A stretch of 64,000 nucleotides of DNA from Azolla caroliniana (Eukaryota; Polypodiophyta): positions 17,670,001 through 17,734,000 of the forward strand of contig JBHGNT010000015.1 in assembly GCA_043228905.1 (NCBI GenBank), written 5' to 3'. Below, piece after piece: positions 36,756 through 47,057 of this stretch. Every line of letters starts with the position of its first letter. Position 1 is the stretch's first letter. A model generated the notes under the pieces. The model was not told where the DNA came from. It saw only the letters and a list, made by a program, of their open reading frames with translations, and ran no database searches. A program made the position numbers and the translations under genes.

Positions 36756-38097
36756 TGTCGTGAAGATTTTCGACTACGGTGTGAAAATTGCATGGAACGT
36801 ACAAAATCAAGTGTGGTTCTTCACACGAGACATGAAACAATAATAGAGAAGATACTATTTTAGATTAGCTTAATATCTTGGTACGGGAAGATGGAGGTCT
36901 TCAAGAGCTTTCAAATGCTTTTTATTACATAAGAAACATACATCTAAGTGTCAAGTTATGTGGGTATAAAGTTTTGCAAAAGAGAAAAGAGAAAAATAAA
37001 ACTGTAAAATATCCCACATAGATAGGAAAAGTTTAGGCTCTAGCTATATAAGGAGATTGAGATCCATTATATTTTATCTATGTCTTAAGAGCACATAAAA
37101 AATAGTTGAACTTGAGCCACTTTTGTCTAGATGGACATATGTGGCTAAGTCGCCGGACGTGACTAAGTGCTCGAACTGATCGTGAAGAAACTCAAACCGG
37201 TCGACGATAGAACTAGAAACCGGATGCGTCTGGCAATCAGTGACCGGTGAACGGCAATCGGCGGCGGAACCGGGAACGGAGCCGGTGACTCGGCATCCAG
37301 CGAAGTTTTGGCCAACCAAAACCGGCGGTGACTGGTGACTGGCATCCAGTAACGAACGGTGACGGCATCCGGCATTCGGCGACCTCGGGGTGTGGACTGA
37401 ACCGGGCCAAACTGAATGAATGCAAATCGGTCGGGTCGGTTGATCACGGGCATGGTGTCTTAAAGATATTTGGTCCAAAAGCCTAATAGTGTTTTGTGCA
37501 TAAAAGAAAAAGATGTAAGCAAGACTCGAACTTAACACCTCCAAGAAAGGAAGCATTAGGCTTACCATTAAGCCAAACCATTTTATTAGGGATTATATTT
37601 CTATCATTATAGCTTTACATGTAAATTCTCATGTGTGAGAGCTTAGATGATGACATGGCAAGCATGCATTGCATGCATTTCATGCATTGCATGCATTTCA
37701 TGCATTGCATGCATTTCATGCATTGCATGCATTTCATGCATTTCATGCATTGCATGCATTTCATGCATTTCGTGCATGTCTTGCACCCTCACATGCACCA
37801 TATGCATGGGGGCATCTATAAAAGAGTGGAGGAATCAAGCAAAAGGAGGGAGCTTTGTACTTTATATCAAAATTAATATTAAGAAGAAAATTCATTATCC
37901 AATTGATGTATTAATCTTGTTCTTCAAATCTAAAGTCAAGAGTATCAATCTTAATCTCTCTCAATCTAAAGTCAAGCGTTCTATCTTATTTCAATCTCTC
38001 CTTTCTCGCTAAAGCTAGTGCAACTTTGAATCCTTCCGGTCCAAAACCTCGGCAGTTCCGCCTCGCGATCCACACGTAGTGACGGATCTTGACGACA
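36756..38097 (+). repeat. G3-family 3' LTR, 1342 bp
   Basis: It aligns with 45098-46185. It contains a tRNA-like module on the minus strand (about 37575-37515), a CCGG-rich stretch at about 37150-37400 and an (ATGCATTTC/ATGCATTGC)n minisatellite at 37663-37775. The last two explain why it is longer than the 1088-bp copy. Confidence 0.9.
37663..37775. repeat. ATGCATTTC / ATGCATTGC minisatellite
   Basis: About twelve 9-bp units alternate TTTC and TTGC endings. The matching place in the 45098 LTR has only one or two units (about 45838-45880), so it expanded within this copy. Confidence 0.9.
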
Positions 38098-38098
38098 A

Positions 38099-38860
38099 CG
38101 TTCCATCTTTCTTTTTGACAAATAGAATAGGAGAGCCAGCTGGAGATTTTGAGTGGTGAATGAATCCCTTTGCGAGATTCTCTTCAATGTATATTTTGAG
38201 GGTCTTGAGTTCAGGTTCAGATAACCCATAGATAGGGCCAAATGGAGGACAAGCACCATCTTTCAAGTCAATTGGACAATCGTATGGGCGATGTTCGGGT
38301 AGGCGATCAACATTTTTCTTCTCAAATACATCAGAGAAATCATTATATTTTGATGGAAAAGAGCTAGTCCATAGGGTAGTATCTGGAATGGACATGACCG
38401 CCATGTCCTTAGAATTAGAAATGGATGCAATAAGCATTGTATCGCTTACCCGAGCAAGAGTTGGAACTGTTTCCGAGGCCGACACGAGACTAACTATCGA
38501 TGTTGTTTCTATTGGAGCAACCGCTAACATGGTTCTCGTTGAAGAGGAAATGGGGGCGACCGATAACCTAGTCCTCACCGGAGCAGAAATGGGAGTTTCC
38601 CCTGAAACATGGGTGGGAGCGACCATTGACACGGTCCTCACTGGAGCAGAAACTGGACGGAGCAACCATTGATGTGGTTCTCACTGGAGCAGAAACGGGA
38701 GTTGTCCCCAAAACATGAGTGGGAGCAACCGTTGAGACGGTCCTCACCGGAGTAGGCAGCCAAACAAATGGCGGAGCATTGGCTCGAAGAAGGGTGGACG
38801 TAATACCTTGTGAGTGAAAATTCAAGGTGAAATTGATGGAGCAAGATCGCCAATCCACGA
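38099..38860 (-). pseudogene. G1 protease-RT linker with internal repeats, and RT N-terminus
   Basis: The frame 38665-38099 ends in the RT start (VDRLPEHRPYDCPIDLKDGA, then LAKGFIHHSKSPAGSPILFV). The upstream linker (38860-38500) consists of repeats of a VAPTHVSGETPISAPVRT type, about five copies at DNA level, with a frame change near 38660. The repeats are low-complexity and likely a spacer. Confidence 0.82.
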
Positions 38861-38879
38861 CTGGATTGTGAGTTTCGAG

Positions 38880-39245
38880 CTATGATAACCCCAAGATGAT
38901 AGTATGTCGAGGTGATGAGATGAGGTTAAAAGTGATTTCTTCCTGGTGGGCTCCTATGTGGAGACCCAAGGGAATTGTTGTATTTGTGATGGCACCAAAA
39001 GAGTGCATTCGACTGTCGATCACATCAACTGGAATCGGGACGGTTAATTTGTTGCTTGGAATGTTGTGTTTTCGTGCAAACATGATGTCAATAAAGCACG
39101 ACGTAGCCCCAGAATCCAACAAAGCTTTTGTCTTTAGAGTGGTAGAGCCAAACTGAAGAGTGATCGGAATCGTGAAACTTGTTGTCGAGGAAGTCAGTTG
39201 ATTGGGCCCTTGACATAATTGTCGACTGTTGTGGTCCAGATGCAT
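38880..39245 (-). pseudogene. G1 aspartic protease
   Basis: An open stretch of 121 codons holds the retroviral-type protease site LLDSGATSCFID and the downstream TIILGLS strand. It follows gag after a stop (TAG/TGA) and frame change. Confidence 0.85.
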
Positions 39246-39250
39246 AGCCC

Positions 39251-40243
39251 CTATTGCAATTGGACATTGGAGTTTTCCTGTTGGCTAAAAATGTCAACCC
39301 CATCCACACGATGTGGTGTTTGACGGGGTCCCTTTTTTGGGCAAGAGAGGATCAAATGGTTAGGGCCGCCACAATAGAGACATAAATTGTTGGTCTGTCG
39401 ATGTTGTCGTTGCGCATTAGTCAATGGTCGATAGCAAATTTGATCGATCTCCATTGGCGAGCTAGAATCTATGGCGGGAGTTGAAGATGAAGTGGAGGAT
39501 GACATGGGAGGCGGTGTCGTCAACCATGGTAGGTGACTTCGCGTAGCGGCTAGCCAAGGTGGATGGATCCGGTGAGGACGTTCCTCTTGCCGGAACTCAA
39601 AGAGACAGTTATCGTAGTGCACAGCTTGGGAAATAGCCTCATTCAAAGATGTGGGCTCAGGAAAATTAAGTAAAAGATTTTTTATCTCACCTCATAATCC
39701 TCGGCGGAATTGATCGAGGAGGGGTTGTCCACCCCACTCGACATCGCACGCAAGCTGACGAAATTCGGATGCATAGATTGATGTTGCACGATCACCTTGT
39801 TGTAACGCATATAGTTTGTTGAGTGCAGCTCATCGTTTGTCGGTCTCCCCAAAAGTTGCCTCAAATTCGGTAAGAAATGCTTGGAAATCATTCAAGAGAG
39901 GTGAAGAGGTCTCCACTAGAGGGGCAAACCAAGCTTGTGCTTGTCCTGTCAGCAACGTGTTGATGAGCCCAACTTGTCGAAAGCCATCAGAATAGCGTCG
40001 GGGCTGAAGAAGAATAATAAGGCGGATTTGGTTGATAAAACCTCTAAGCCGTGACCTTGTTCCATCGAATTTGTCTAGCAAGATGACATTGGGTTCTACA
40101 GCATAAGGGTCAACAATTGGGTGAGGTATAACCGGTGTGGCTGCCTGAAGTTCTTGAATAGAGTTTCGCAAGTTCACATTTTCATGTTGGAGTTGTTGCA
40201 CAACCACCAAAATTTGCTCAAGATTACTAGATGATTCTGACAT
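39251..40243 (-). pseudogene. G1 gag with zinc knuckle
   Basis: It starts at ATG 40243 just downstream of the 5' LTR. The capsid-like block (DKFDGTRSRLRGFINQIRLI ... GQAQAWFAPLVE) resembles sushi/Tcn1-type gag rather than the usual seed-plant chromovirus gag. A CCHC knuckle, CLYCGGPNHLILSC, lies near 39360. Frames break at about 39830 and 39650. Confidence 0.85.
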
Positions 40244-40656
40244 GATAGTGTATTGAGAAAGAAGGAAAGAAGGAGATCAATCTATCACAGATGAACAATT
40301 GGGGGTAAAGAGATGGGGAAGTTGATGAGATAGGGAGATCAAGAAGTTGATGACAATGAGTAAAAATATCGATTCCATGACTGGTGTTGATCTCCTTAAT
40401 GTTAACAAGGGAGATCAACCCTTTTTATACATGTAGTGATGCCTGATAAGCATGCTCATGCCAAGTCTTACATACTATAATATCAAGCGTACTAATTCTT
40501 GCATGCCAAGTCTTACATACTGAGTCTTACATACTGGGTCTTACATACTAGGTCTTACATACCACTCTTTATACAAAGGTTTGAAGTCTAAAGTTTTTCT
40601 AGGAGAAATATATGTACAAGGGCCTAAGGTTCACATTTGAGTCGATGTTCATGACA

Positions 40657-41578
40657 CCATTACTTCCTAGGCATTGAAGTAACTCGAACACAAGTCAGAA
40701 TAATGATATCCCGATGGCACTACGTCCTCAACTTACTCTACAAGTTCGGAATGACGGAGTGCAAACCTGTGTCTACCCCTCTCGATCGTAATTTCAAGAT
40801 CGATGCAAACTCCGGCACGGCCGAGAACAAGCCGACTCAGTATCATCAACTGATCAATAGCTTAATTTATCTAACCATCACGCAACCCGACCTCAATTAT
40901 TCGGTCGGCCTGCTTAGTCAATTTATGCAAAATCCGCGAAATCTTCATCTGGATTGCGCTAGGAGGATACTTCGGTATGTCAGCACGACGATGGAGTACG
41001 ACATCATGTATAAGTCGAATACGATCATTCGACTCGAAGGGTATACAGACACAGACTTGGCAAGATACAAAGCAGATAGACGATCCACATCCGGAGTGGA
41101 GCGATCTCCTAGAGCAATAAGAAGCAACCGACAGTCGCATTGTCAAGCACGGAGGCCGAATACAAGGGCGCGGCGGTCTCCGCATACGAAGCTGTATGGC
41201 TCAAGCGTATACTGAAGGAGTTGGGTGTACTCATGAAAGATCCAATTCGTCTATACTGCAACAACATGAGCAATATCTACCTGGCACGGAACCTCGTATT
41301 CCACGTGTGGGCTAAGCTCATCGAAGTACAGTATCATTTCATACGCGAACGGATACAAGCCGGAGATATCGATTTACAACATATCAGTACGCACCTCCAA
41401 GTTACTGACATTTTCACGAAAGCCCTTAGTATCGACAAGTTATGGCAATTCACGTCGAACCTTGGCTTATCTCTTCCCGACCAGCCGAGCTTGAGGGGGA
41501 GTACAGAACAATGAAGCCGAACAAGGAGTACGCAAGCGTTCCGAAGACCGATATCCGAAAGTTGTGTTCGAAAGGGTG
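40657..41578 (+). pseudogene. Copia-1 RT C-terminus and RNase H
   Basis: After the G1 insertion the copia frame resumes: YFLGIEVTR, NLLYKFGMTECKPVSTPLDR, LIYLTITQPDLNYSVGLLSQ. The RNase H part follows in a new frame from 41140 (STEAEYKGAAVSAYEAVWLK ... DIFTKALSIDKLW). A frameshift near 41095 separates them. The LRG-type end and a gagggggag tract lie at about 41490; the 3' LTR starts about 80 bp later. Confidence 0.88.
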
Positions 41579-41784
41579 TGTTGAGAATCGAACTCAACTT
41601 CCTATAGAAATAGGTTTCTCACTAGCTCATGGAAATATCGGGCTAGTTTTGTAAATAGTAGAAAAGGGCCCTTCCCTACTTTAGTTGGTATTTAAACCAA
41701 CCCTTTGTAACCTTGTTACTATTGGAAGTATTTTGGTTGGATGTAATATATAGTTATCTCTCTCTCTCTATTTTGCCTTACGTG

Positions 41785-41852
<68 letters not shown>

Positions 41853-41897
41853 CCTTCCACTGCATCTCCACCACTCTTGCTCCTCATCCTCTTTACA
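41579..41897 (+). repeat. Copia-1 3' LTR
   Basis: It is nearly the same as the 5' LTR, but the CT tract is short and a long (CA)n tract (41787-41850) has expanded. Confidence 0.9.
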
Positions 41898-42121
41898 ATC
41901 TTATTGTGGATTTTTAATGTGAAGCCTTCCTACTTCATGACACCATGGCATCGTGTTGCTACAAAGCACCATAAATTCGTATCTATCCCTAGCTTACACA
42001 ATGGGGCATGTGGGTCCCCTAGGGCAATTCACACGTGCCTGCATTGTCTACTTGTTAAAATTTTCTCTACTTATACATATATGGGGTGTTTATTTCTTGA
42101 TTGTATATGTGATATGCACAC

Positions 42122-42203
<82 letters not shown>

Positions 42204-42301
42204 CCCTAGTTCACACTAGTGTTTTTTCCCCCGATTTGATACATCGTATGTATGTTAGCATTTTATTTATTGGTTGATATGTGATATATATATATATATA
42301 T
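41898..42301. other. Spacer with a long (CA)n microsatellite
   Basis: Old flanking DNA of Copia-1. It holds an uninterrupted (CA)n of about 39 units at 42125-42202 and an (AT)n run at 42286-42300. Confidence 0.7.
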
Positions 42302-42357
42302 TGTAAAGAAACAAGAGTGATTCTATGCAACAGAAGAACTATGTGTGTGTGTGTGTG

Positions 42358-42390
<33 letters not shown>

Positions 42391-43870
42391 CAAGATTACA
42401 GAAAAAGAAAAAAATGTATTACAAGAAGCAAGAATAAGCCAACAATCAGAAAGAGAAGGAGAAGGTGCTTATGTAGTCACCTTCTCTCTAGATTCTCTCA
42501 GTAGAGTCACATCTTGGGAAAGAGGTCGAGTCTTAACTACTTAAAGAATATGTGTCATAGGATATTAACTTCTATGACACGCTAGTTATTATACAAGGAG
42601 GTGGGGTGGTCACACATTTGAGTATCCTAGAGTGTGTTCCCACACACAGGAAGTTGAGTTTGATTCTCAACACTCCCCTTCAAACACAACTTTCGGTCAT
42701 CGGATGGTTGGTTAGGGTTGGTCTTTGGGTTGGCTTTGAGTCGACTCTGGCATCGGCTTCGAATGGCCAGTTCACTCATGTTGCTCCTACTCCTTACTCT
42801 CCTCAAGCTCGGATGGTTAACAGTCGAAAAACTCAGGTTCGTCATGAACTGCCACAACTTGTCTACTCCTAGGGCCTTGGTGAAGATGTTGGTTGTCTGC
42901 AGGTTCTTGCTGATGTGTTGCACGTCGACATCCCCGACTAGAACACGTTCTCAGATGAAGTGACAATGCACTTCATGCTTGGTTCAAGTGTGGAAAACTG
43001 GGCTCCAAGCTAGGTGAATACTGCTCATATTGTCACAGTAGAGGAGAATCAAATCTGACATGGGAATGCCCAGATCCTTCGATATTCAGTTTAGCCAAAC
43101 GACTTCACATGCGGTAACTGTCGCGCCCCTGTATTCAGCCTCTGTGCTTGATAGTGCGACTATTGGTTGCTTTTTGTTGTTCCAGGAGATCGCTCCGCTG
43201 TTGAGGGAGAAGAAGAACCCTGAGGTTGATCTTCTATCGGCTTTGTGGCCAGCCCAATTGGCATCTGTGTACCATTCGAGTCGTATCGACGTGGCCGATT
43301 TGTAGAGGATGTCGTAAGCCATAGTCCCATTCACATATCTTAGCACTCGCTTAGCATAGTTAAGATGGATGTCTTGCGGAGTTTGCATGAACCAGCTAAG
43401 GAGGCCAACCGGGCAACTTAGGTCGGGTCGGGTAATTGTGAGGTAGATTAGGCTTCCGAACACCTCACGATAAAAGGTCGACTCACACTCTCTTGTGCCT
43501 GAGTCAGCATCTAGCTTTAGATTTTGATCGAGAGGGGCAGTGATGGGCTTACACTGTGTCATCCCAAACTTGGTAAAGAAGGTTCAAGATATAGTGCCTT
43601 TGAGAAAGCATGATGCCGTCAGGAGTCCGAATTACTTCTATTGCTAAAAAGTAATGAAGTTCCTTCATGTCTTTCATTTCGAATCGGTTGGAGAGGAGCT
43701 TCTTGATGTGCTCAATATCTGCTGCTCTCCTCCTATGACCAAGTCATCCACATAAATGATGATAAATAACTGTCCTCTGGAGTCGCTCCAGATGTGTTGG
43801 CATAAAATGCCGACTCCTTCCAATTTGTATCCGTCCGAGTGTGAACTCGTCCACATAGTTAGACGCCATG
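42302..43870 (-). mobile_element. Copia-2 fragment: RT end, RNase H and 3' LTR
   Basis: The 3' LTR is 42302-42672, with minus-strand ends TGTTGAGAATCAAACTCAAC and TTCTTTACA. Upstream a purine tract (complement of ctccccttc) abuts it. Coding homology on the minus strand includes IIIYVDDLVIGG, EMKDMKELHYFLAIEV, LIYLTITRPDLSCPVGLLSW, STEAEYRGATVTACEVVWL and TTNIFTKALGVDKLW, in several frames. The element is cut off near 43870 where G3 sequence starts. Confidence 0.85.
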
Positions 43871-43892
43871 GTTGACATGTTGTTGAGGGCAA

Positions 43893-45097
43893 GATTCGAA
43901 AATGGAAGCGACATGGTTTCGGATGATGAAGATGTCGCCCTCGACTTCTTCAAGATGGCTTGATTATCGGCGGAAGACCAGGACACGCAAACCCTCCATG
44001 CCTTCAACGAGAACGAGTACGAAGGAGAGTGGTTACTCATCGGTAGATTCCTAAGAACATTGACGGTAGATGCTTCGTTGACAAAGGAGGAGGCCCTACG
44101 AATCCAAAATAAAGCTTACCGATACTTCTTGAAGGGAGGATTCCTTTGGCGACATCCAAAAAGAAGGACAGGAATACCACGTCGAGTGGTGCTGAAGAAA
44201 GAAGAGCAAGAGACGCTGATGACCGAATTCCACGAGAGTGCTTGGGCAGGTCATAGAGGAACATGGGCAACGTTCGAAAAGTTAAAGGAGAAGTATTGGT
44301 GGCCAAGCATGTACAAAGATGTACTCCATTTTGTGTCCACATGCGAAACTTGCCAAATATATTCAAATATATGTCATCGTGATGAGTTACAGCCGACATA
44401 CCCACTCATCATACACTTCAAATGGATGGTGGATTTGGTCTCGATGCCAATGGGAGTGGGACAAATGAAGTACTTAGAGCTAGCAAGGGAAGACTTGACA
44501 AATCAAGTGGAAGGACGAGCCTTGACAAATAAGACGACTTCAGCCTTCTACAAATTTCTGCTTGAAGAGATTGTTTGCCGATACAGATGTGCGGGGAAGA
44601 TAGTGGCGGACTGAGGGGAGTTGAATGCGCACGAAGCGACGGAGCTCTTCGAACGACTAGGCATGAAGCTCTCCCTCACGACTGCCTACAATCCGGAAGC
44701 GAATGGAAAGATCGAGTGAGGGCATGGACCTATCGTTAAAGCCATCGTACGGGCATGCAACGGTCGAGTCGGGAATTGGCCACAACTATTACCCTATGCC
44801 TTGTGGGCCGATAGAACGACACATAGCTCGGTGACAGGGTATATGCCGACGGAGCTTATGTATGGACAAAAGCCGGTTATGCCCATCGAAAGGAAGATCA
44901 CCTCATGGGTAGCGATACCATGGGAGAACGAGATGAGCTGAGAAGATTTATTAGCGGCGAGGAAGAAGACCTGAAGATCTAGAAAAAGCGCGAAAGATGA
45001 TGGAGGCAGCCCGAGTAAAGAACAAAGTTCAGTTTGACAACACGCATCGACTTCGTCCCAAGAAGATTGAAGAAGGAGATTGGGTTTTGGTTTACGA
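43893..45097 (+). pseudogene. G3-type gypsy integrase fragment
   Basis: The frame 44060-44614 carries the zinc motif (HESAWAGHRGTW ... CETCQ) with YWWPSMYKDV between. The catalytic core follows: MVDLVSMPMGVGQ, then VAD, then ANGKIE. Three stops are TGA in place of an Arg codon expected as CGA (about 44613, 44717, 44938). It stops abruptly at DWVLVYD, where the intact LTR end at 45098 begins. Confidence 0.85.
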
Positions 45098-46185
45098 TGT
45101 CGTGAAGATTTTCGGCAATAGTGTGAAAATCCCATAAAACGTACGAAATCGAGTATGAATCACATAATACAATAATTGTAAAGATAACATTTTAAATAAA
45201 TTTAATATCTAAGTACAAAATGATGGAGGTTTCGAATGCACTTTATTACACGAGAAACAGACAACTAAATGTCAAGATATGAGGGTATAAAGTTTGTGAA
45301 AGGAAAAGAGAAAACTGTGAGATATCCCACATAGGCACGACAAATACGGCTCTAATCATATATAAGGTAGAGCAAAAGATATTATCTTTGTGTCTATGTG
45401 TGGAGCATAGAGAGTTCAAGGTAACTTGAACTAAGAGTGGAGGTGGGCTAACTACTCGTAAAGGGTTTTGGCCAACCAAAACCGGATCGGCGATGGAACC
45501 GGTATCCGGCGGCAGCACCGGTATCCGGCGCCGGTGAGACGACGGCATCCGGCGAGGCACCGGTAACCGACGGCATCCGGCGAACCGGCGTCCGACGACT
45601 AGATAAATAAATATATAAATATATATACATATTTACATATACAAGGAGGGCAAGTAAAGATTCGAACCTTGCACATCCAAGTTAGGAGTCAATTGGCTTA
45701 CCATTAAGCCATGCTATTTAGTTGAAATTATATTTCTATCATTGTACTTTTACATGTAAATTCTCATACATGAGAGCTAAAATGAGTGACATGGTTATCA
45801 CGCACCACATGTAACACGTAAGCGCCAAATGGCAAACATGCAATTTATGCATGTCTTGTACCCTCACATGCATCATATGCATGAGAGCATCTATAAAAGA
45901 AGGAAGGGGGAGGAGAAAAAACACGGTTTTTTTTTATGAAAATTAAGAGGAAGAAATTCGTTATCAAATTGAACGTGTAACTTGTTTCTTAAATCTAAAG
46001 TTAAAAGTTCAATCAATCTCTCTTAATCGTGTGATCTCAACTTCTCTCTTTCCCAATTTATCTTAAGTACTTTCTCGCTAAAGCTTGCGCCAAAGCTTGT
46101 ACCGACTTTGAATCCTTCCGGTCCAGAACCCTGGTAGTTCCGCCTCACGATCCGCACGTAGTTCCGCCTCAGGATCTTCACGACA
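45098..46185 (+). repeat. G3 LTR, probably the 5' LTR of the element with gag at 46253
   Basis: Ends are TGTCGTGAAG and CTTCACGACA. It aligns with 36756-38097. A TGGTGAACCCGACGTGA stretch 12 bp after the LTR is a candidate primer-binding site; I cannot name the tRNA. A tRNA-like module (complement of about 45655-45715) and a CCGG-rich block (45470-45600) are inside. The (GA)- and AT-rich end matches 29270-29400 in reverse. Confidence 0.85.
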
Positions 46186-47057
46186 TAATTAAGTGGTGAA
46201 CCCGACGTGAAAGAGGCGGTAGGAAGTATCAAGTCGAGATTAATACTTGGAGATGGCGTCCTCAAGCAACCAAGCGGGAGAGCTCGAAAGGATGATGCTA
46301 ATCGTCGAGCAAATGATGAGATCTCGGGACAATGACGCGAGTGTGGAGAAGGCTGTCGATTGTGTCGTAGAGCTCGAGGGCCAATTCGATGGAAGGAATG
46401 TCACGAAGTTCCTTGATGCATATAGAAGGGAGATGAATCAGAGGGACGTGTCTGAGGCACGTCAAATTGCAATCTTCAAGAGAGTTGTCGCCAACAACAT
46501 CCAAAGACGCGTCATCGAGCTTCAAGAAGGTAAGACAACATGGTCCAAGTTTGAGAAAATGATACTAGCGGAGTTCGTGACTGAAGACTTGTTGAGCGGC
46601 AAGCTCAACCGGAGCCGGATCGGCTGAATAAGCCAGAGCCGGTAAGCGAGACGGATCGGGCGAAACGGATCGGTATGACGGTGAGCAACCGAACTGGCAA
46701 GCAGTGGAGGCCGGGTGCAATCCGTAACCGGCAGTCCAATCGGAAGCCTAGTATAGGATAGACTACTAGGTAGCTATAGTCTCGTAGTAAGTGTCAGATG
46801 CTCGTGTGAGCATTGAAGTACATGGAACTTCTGTCAGTCCCAAGAGGACTTGTATAAATAGTGCTACTTAGCACAGTGTGTATACAGAGTCTTGATATAA
46901 TTTTGAAATTGTGTTCTGCTCTCTCACTCTGTCTCTCTCTCTGTCTCTCTCTCTCTGTGTGTGTTGTATCAGAGCGCGAGGGTTGAGAACCTCTGCTGCA
47001 GACATTTACTCTTGAGAAGAAAACCCTAACAGGTCGAAAACAGACACAGTAGAAGAC

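Larger units (their letters stand above)
35325..38097 (+). mobile_element. Internally deleted LTR element of family G3 inserted in G1
   Basis: The left end keeps only the first 80 or so bases of an LTR (35325 to about 35406). A 1.35-kb internal remnant with a repetitive ORF follows, then a complete 3' LTR at 36756-38097, preceded by a purine-rich tract (ggtgggggtgga). Flanks are acgt(t) at 35321-35324 and 38098-38101 inside G1 RT, the expected target duplication. LTR ends are TGTCGTGAAGAT and ATCTTGACGACA. Most of the 5' LTR and all gag-pol are gone, so it is a deleted or non-autonomous copy. Confidence 0.85.
32216..40656 (-). mobile_element. G1 chromodomain gypsy element, with a nested insertion
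   Basis: LTRs are 32216-32617 (3') and 40283-40656 (5'), pairing TGTCACGGATGAAC with GTTCATGACA ends. Target duplication ccatt lies at 32211-32215 and 40657-40661 within Copia-1 RT. A purine-rich tract (complement of cctcccctt) abuts the 3' LTR at 32621. Order on the minus strand is gag, CCHC, protease, RT, RNase H, integrase, chromodomain. The RT core is split by the 35325-38097 element. The first two bases of the 5' LTR are mutated (TA for TG). Many frame breaks make it inactive. Confidence 0.93.
28089..41897 (+). mobile_element. Copia-1 LTR retrotransposon (13.8 kb with nested insertions)
   Basis: The 5' LTR is 28089-28390 and the 3' LTR 41579-41897, both TGTTGAGAATCGAACTCAAC to CTTTACA. 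Target duplication atctt lies at 28084-28088 and 41898-41902. A primer-binding site TGGTATCAAAGC, complementary in type to initiator tRNA-Met, follows the 5' LTR at 28391. Internal order is gag, protease, integrase, RT, RNase H, as in Ty1/copia. A G3-type LTR fragment sits in gag/pol (29182-29760) and the G1 gypsy in RT (32216-40656). The LTRs differ mainly in CT/CA copy number plus a few substitutions. Coding regions carry many stops, so it is inactive. Confidence 0.93.

Noticed and set aside
37631-37876. A Cys-Met-His repeat protein from the 37663 array
   Set aside because: It is a translation of a 9-bp minisatellite within an LTR. The repeat has no start or context for a gene.
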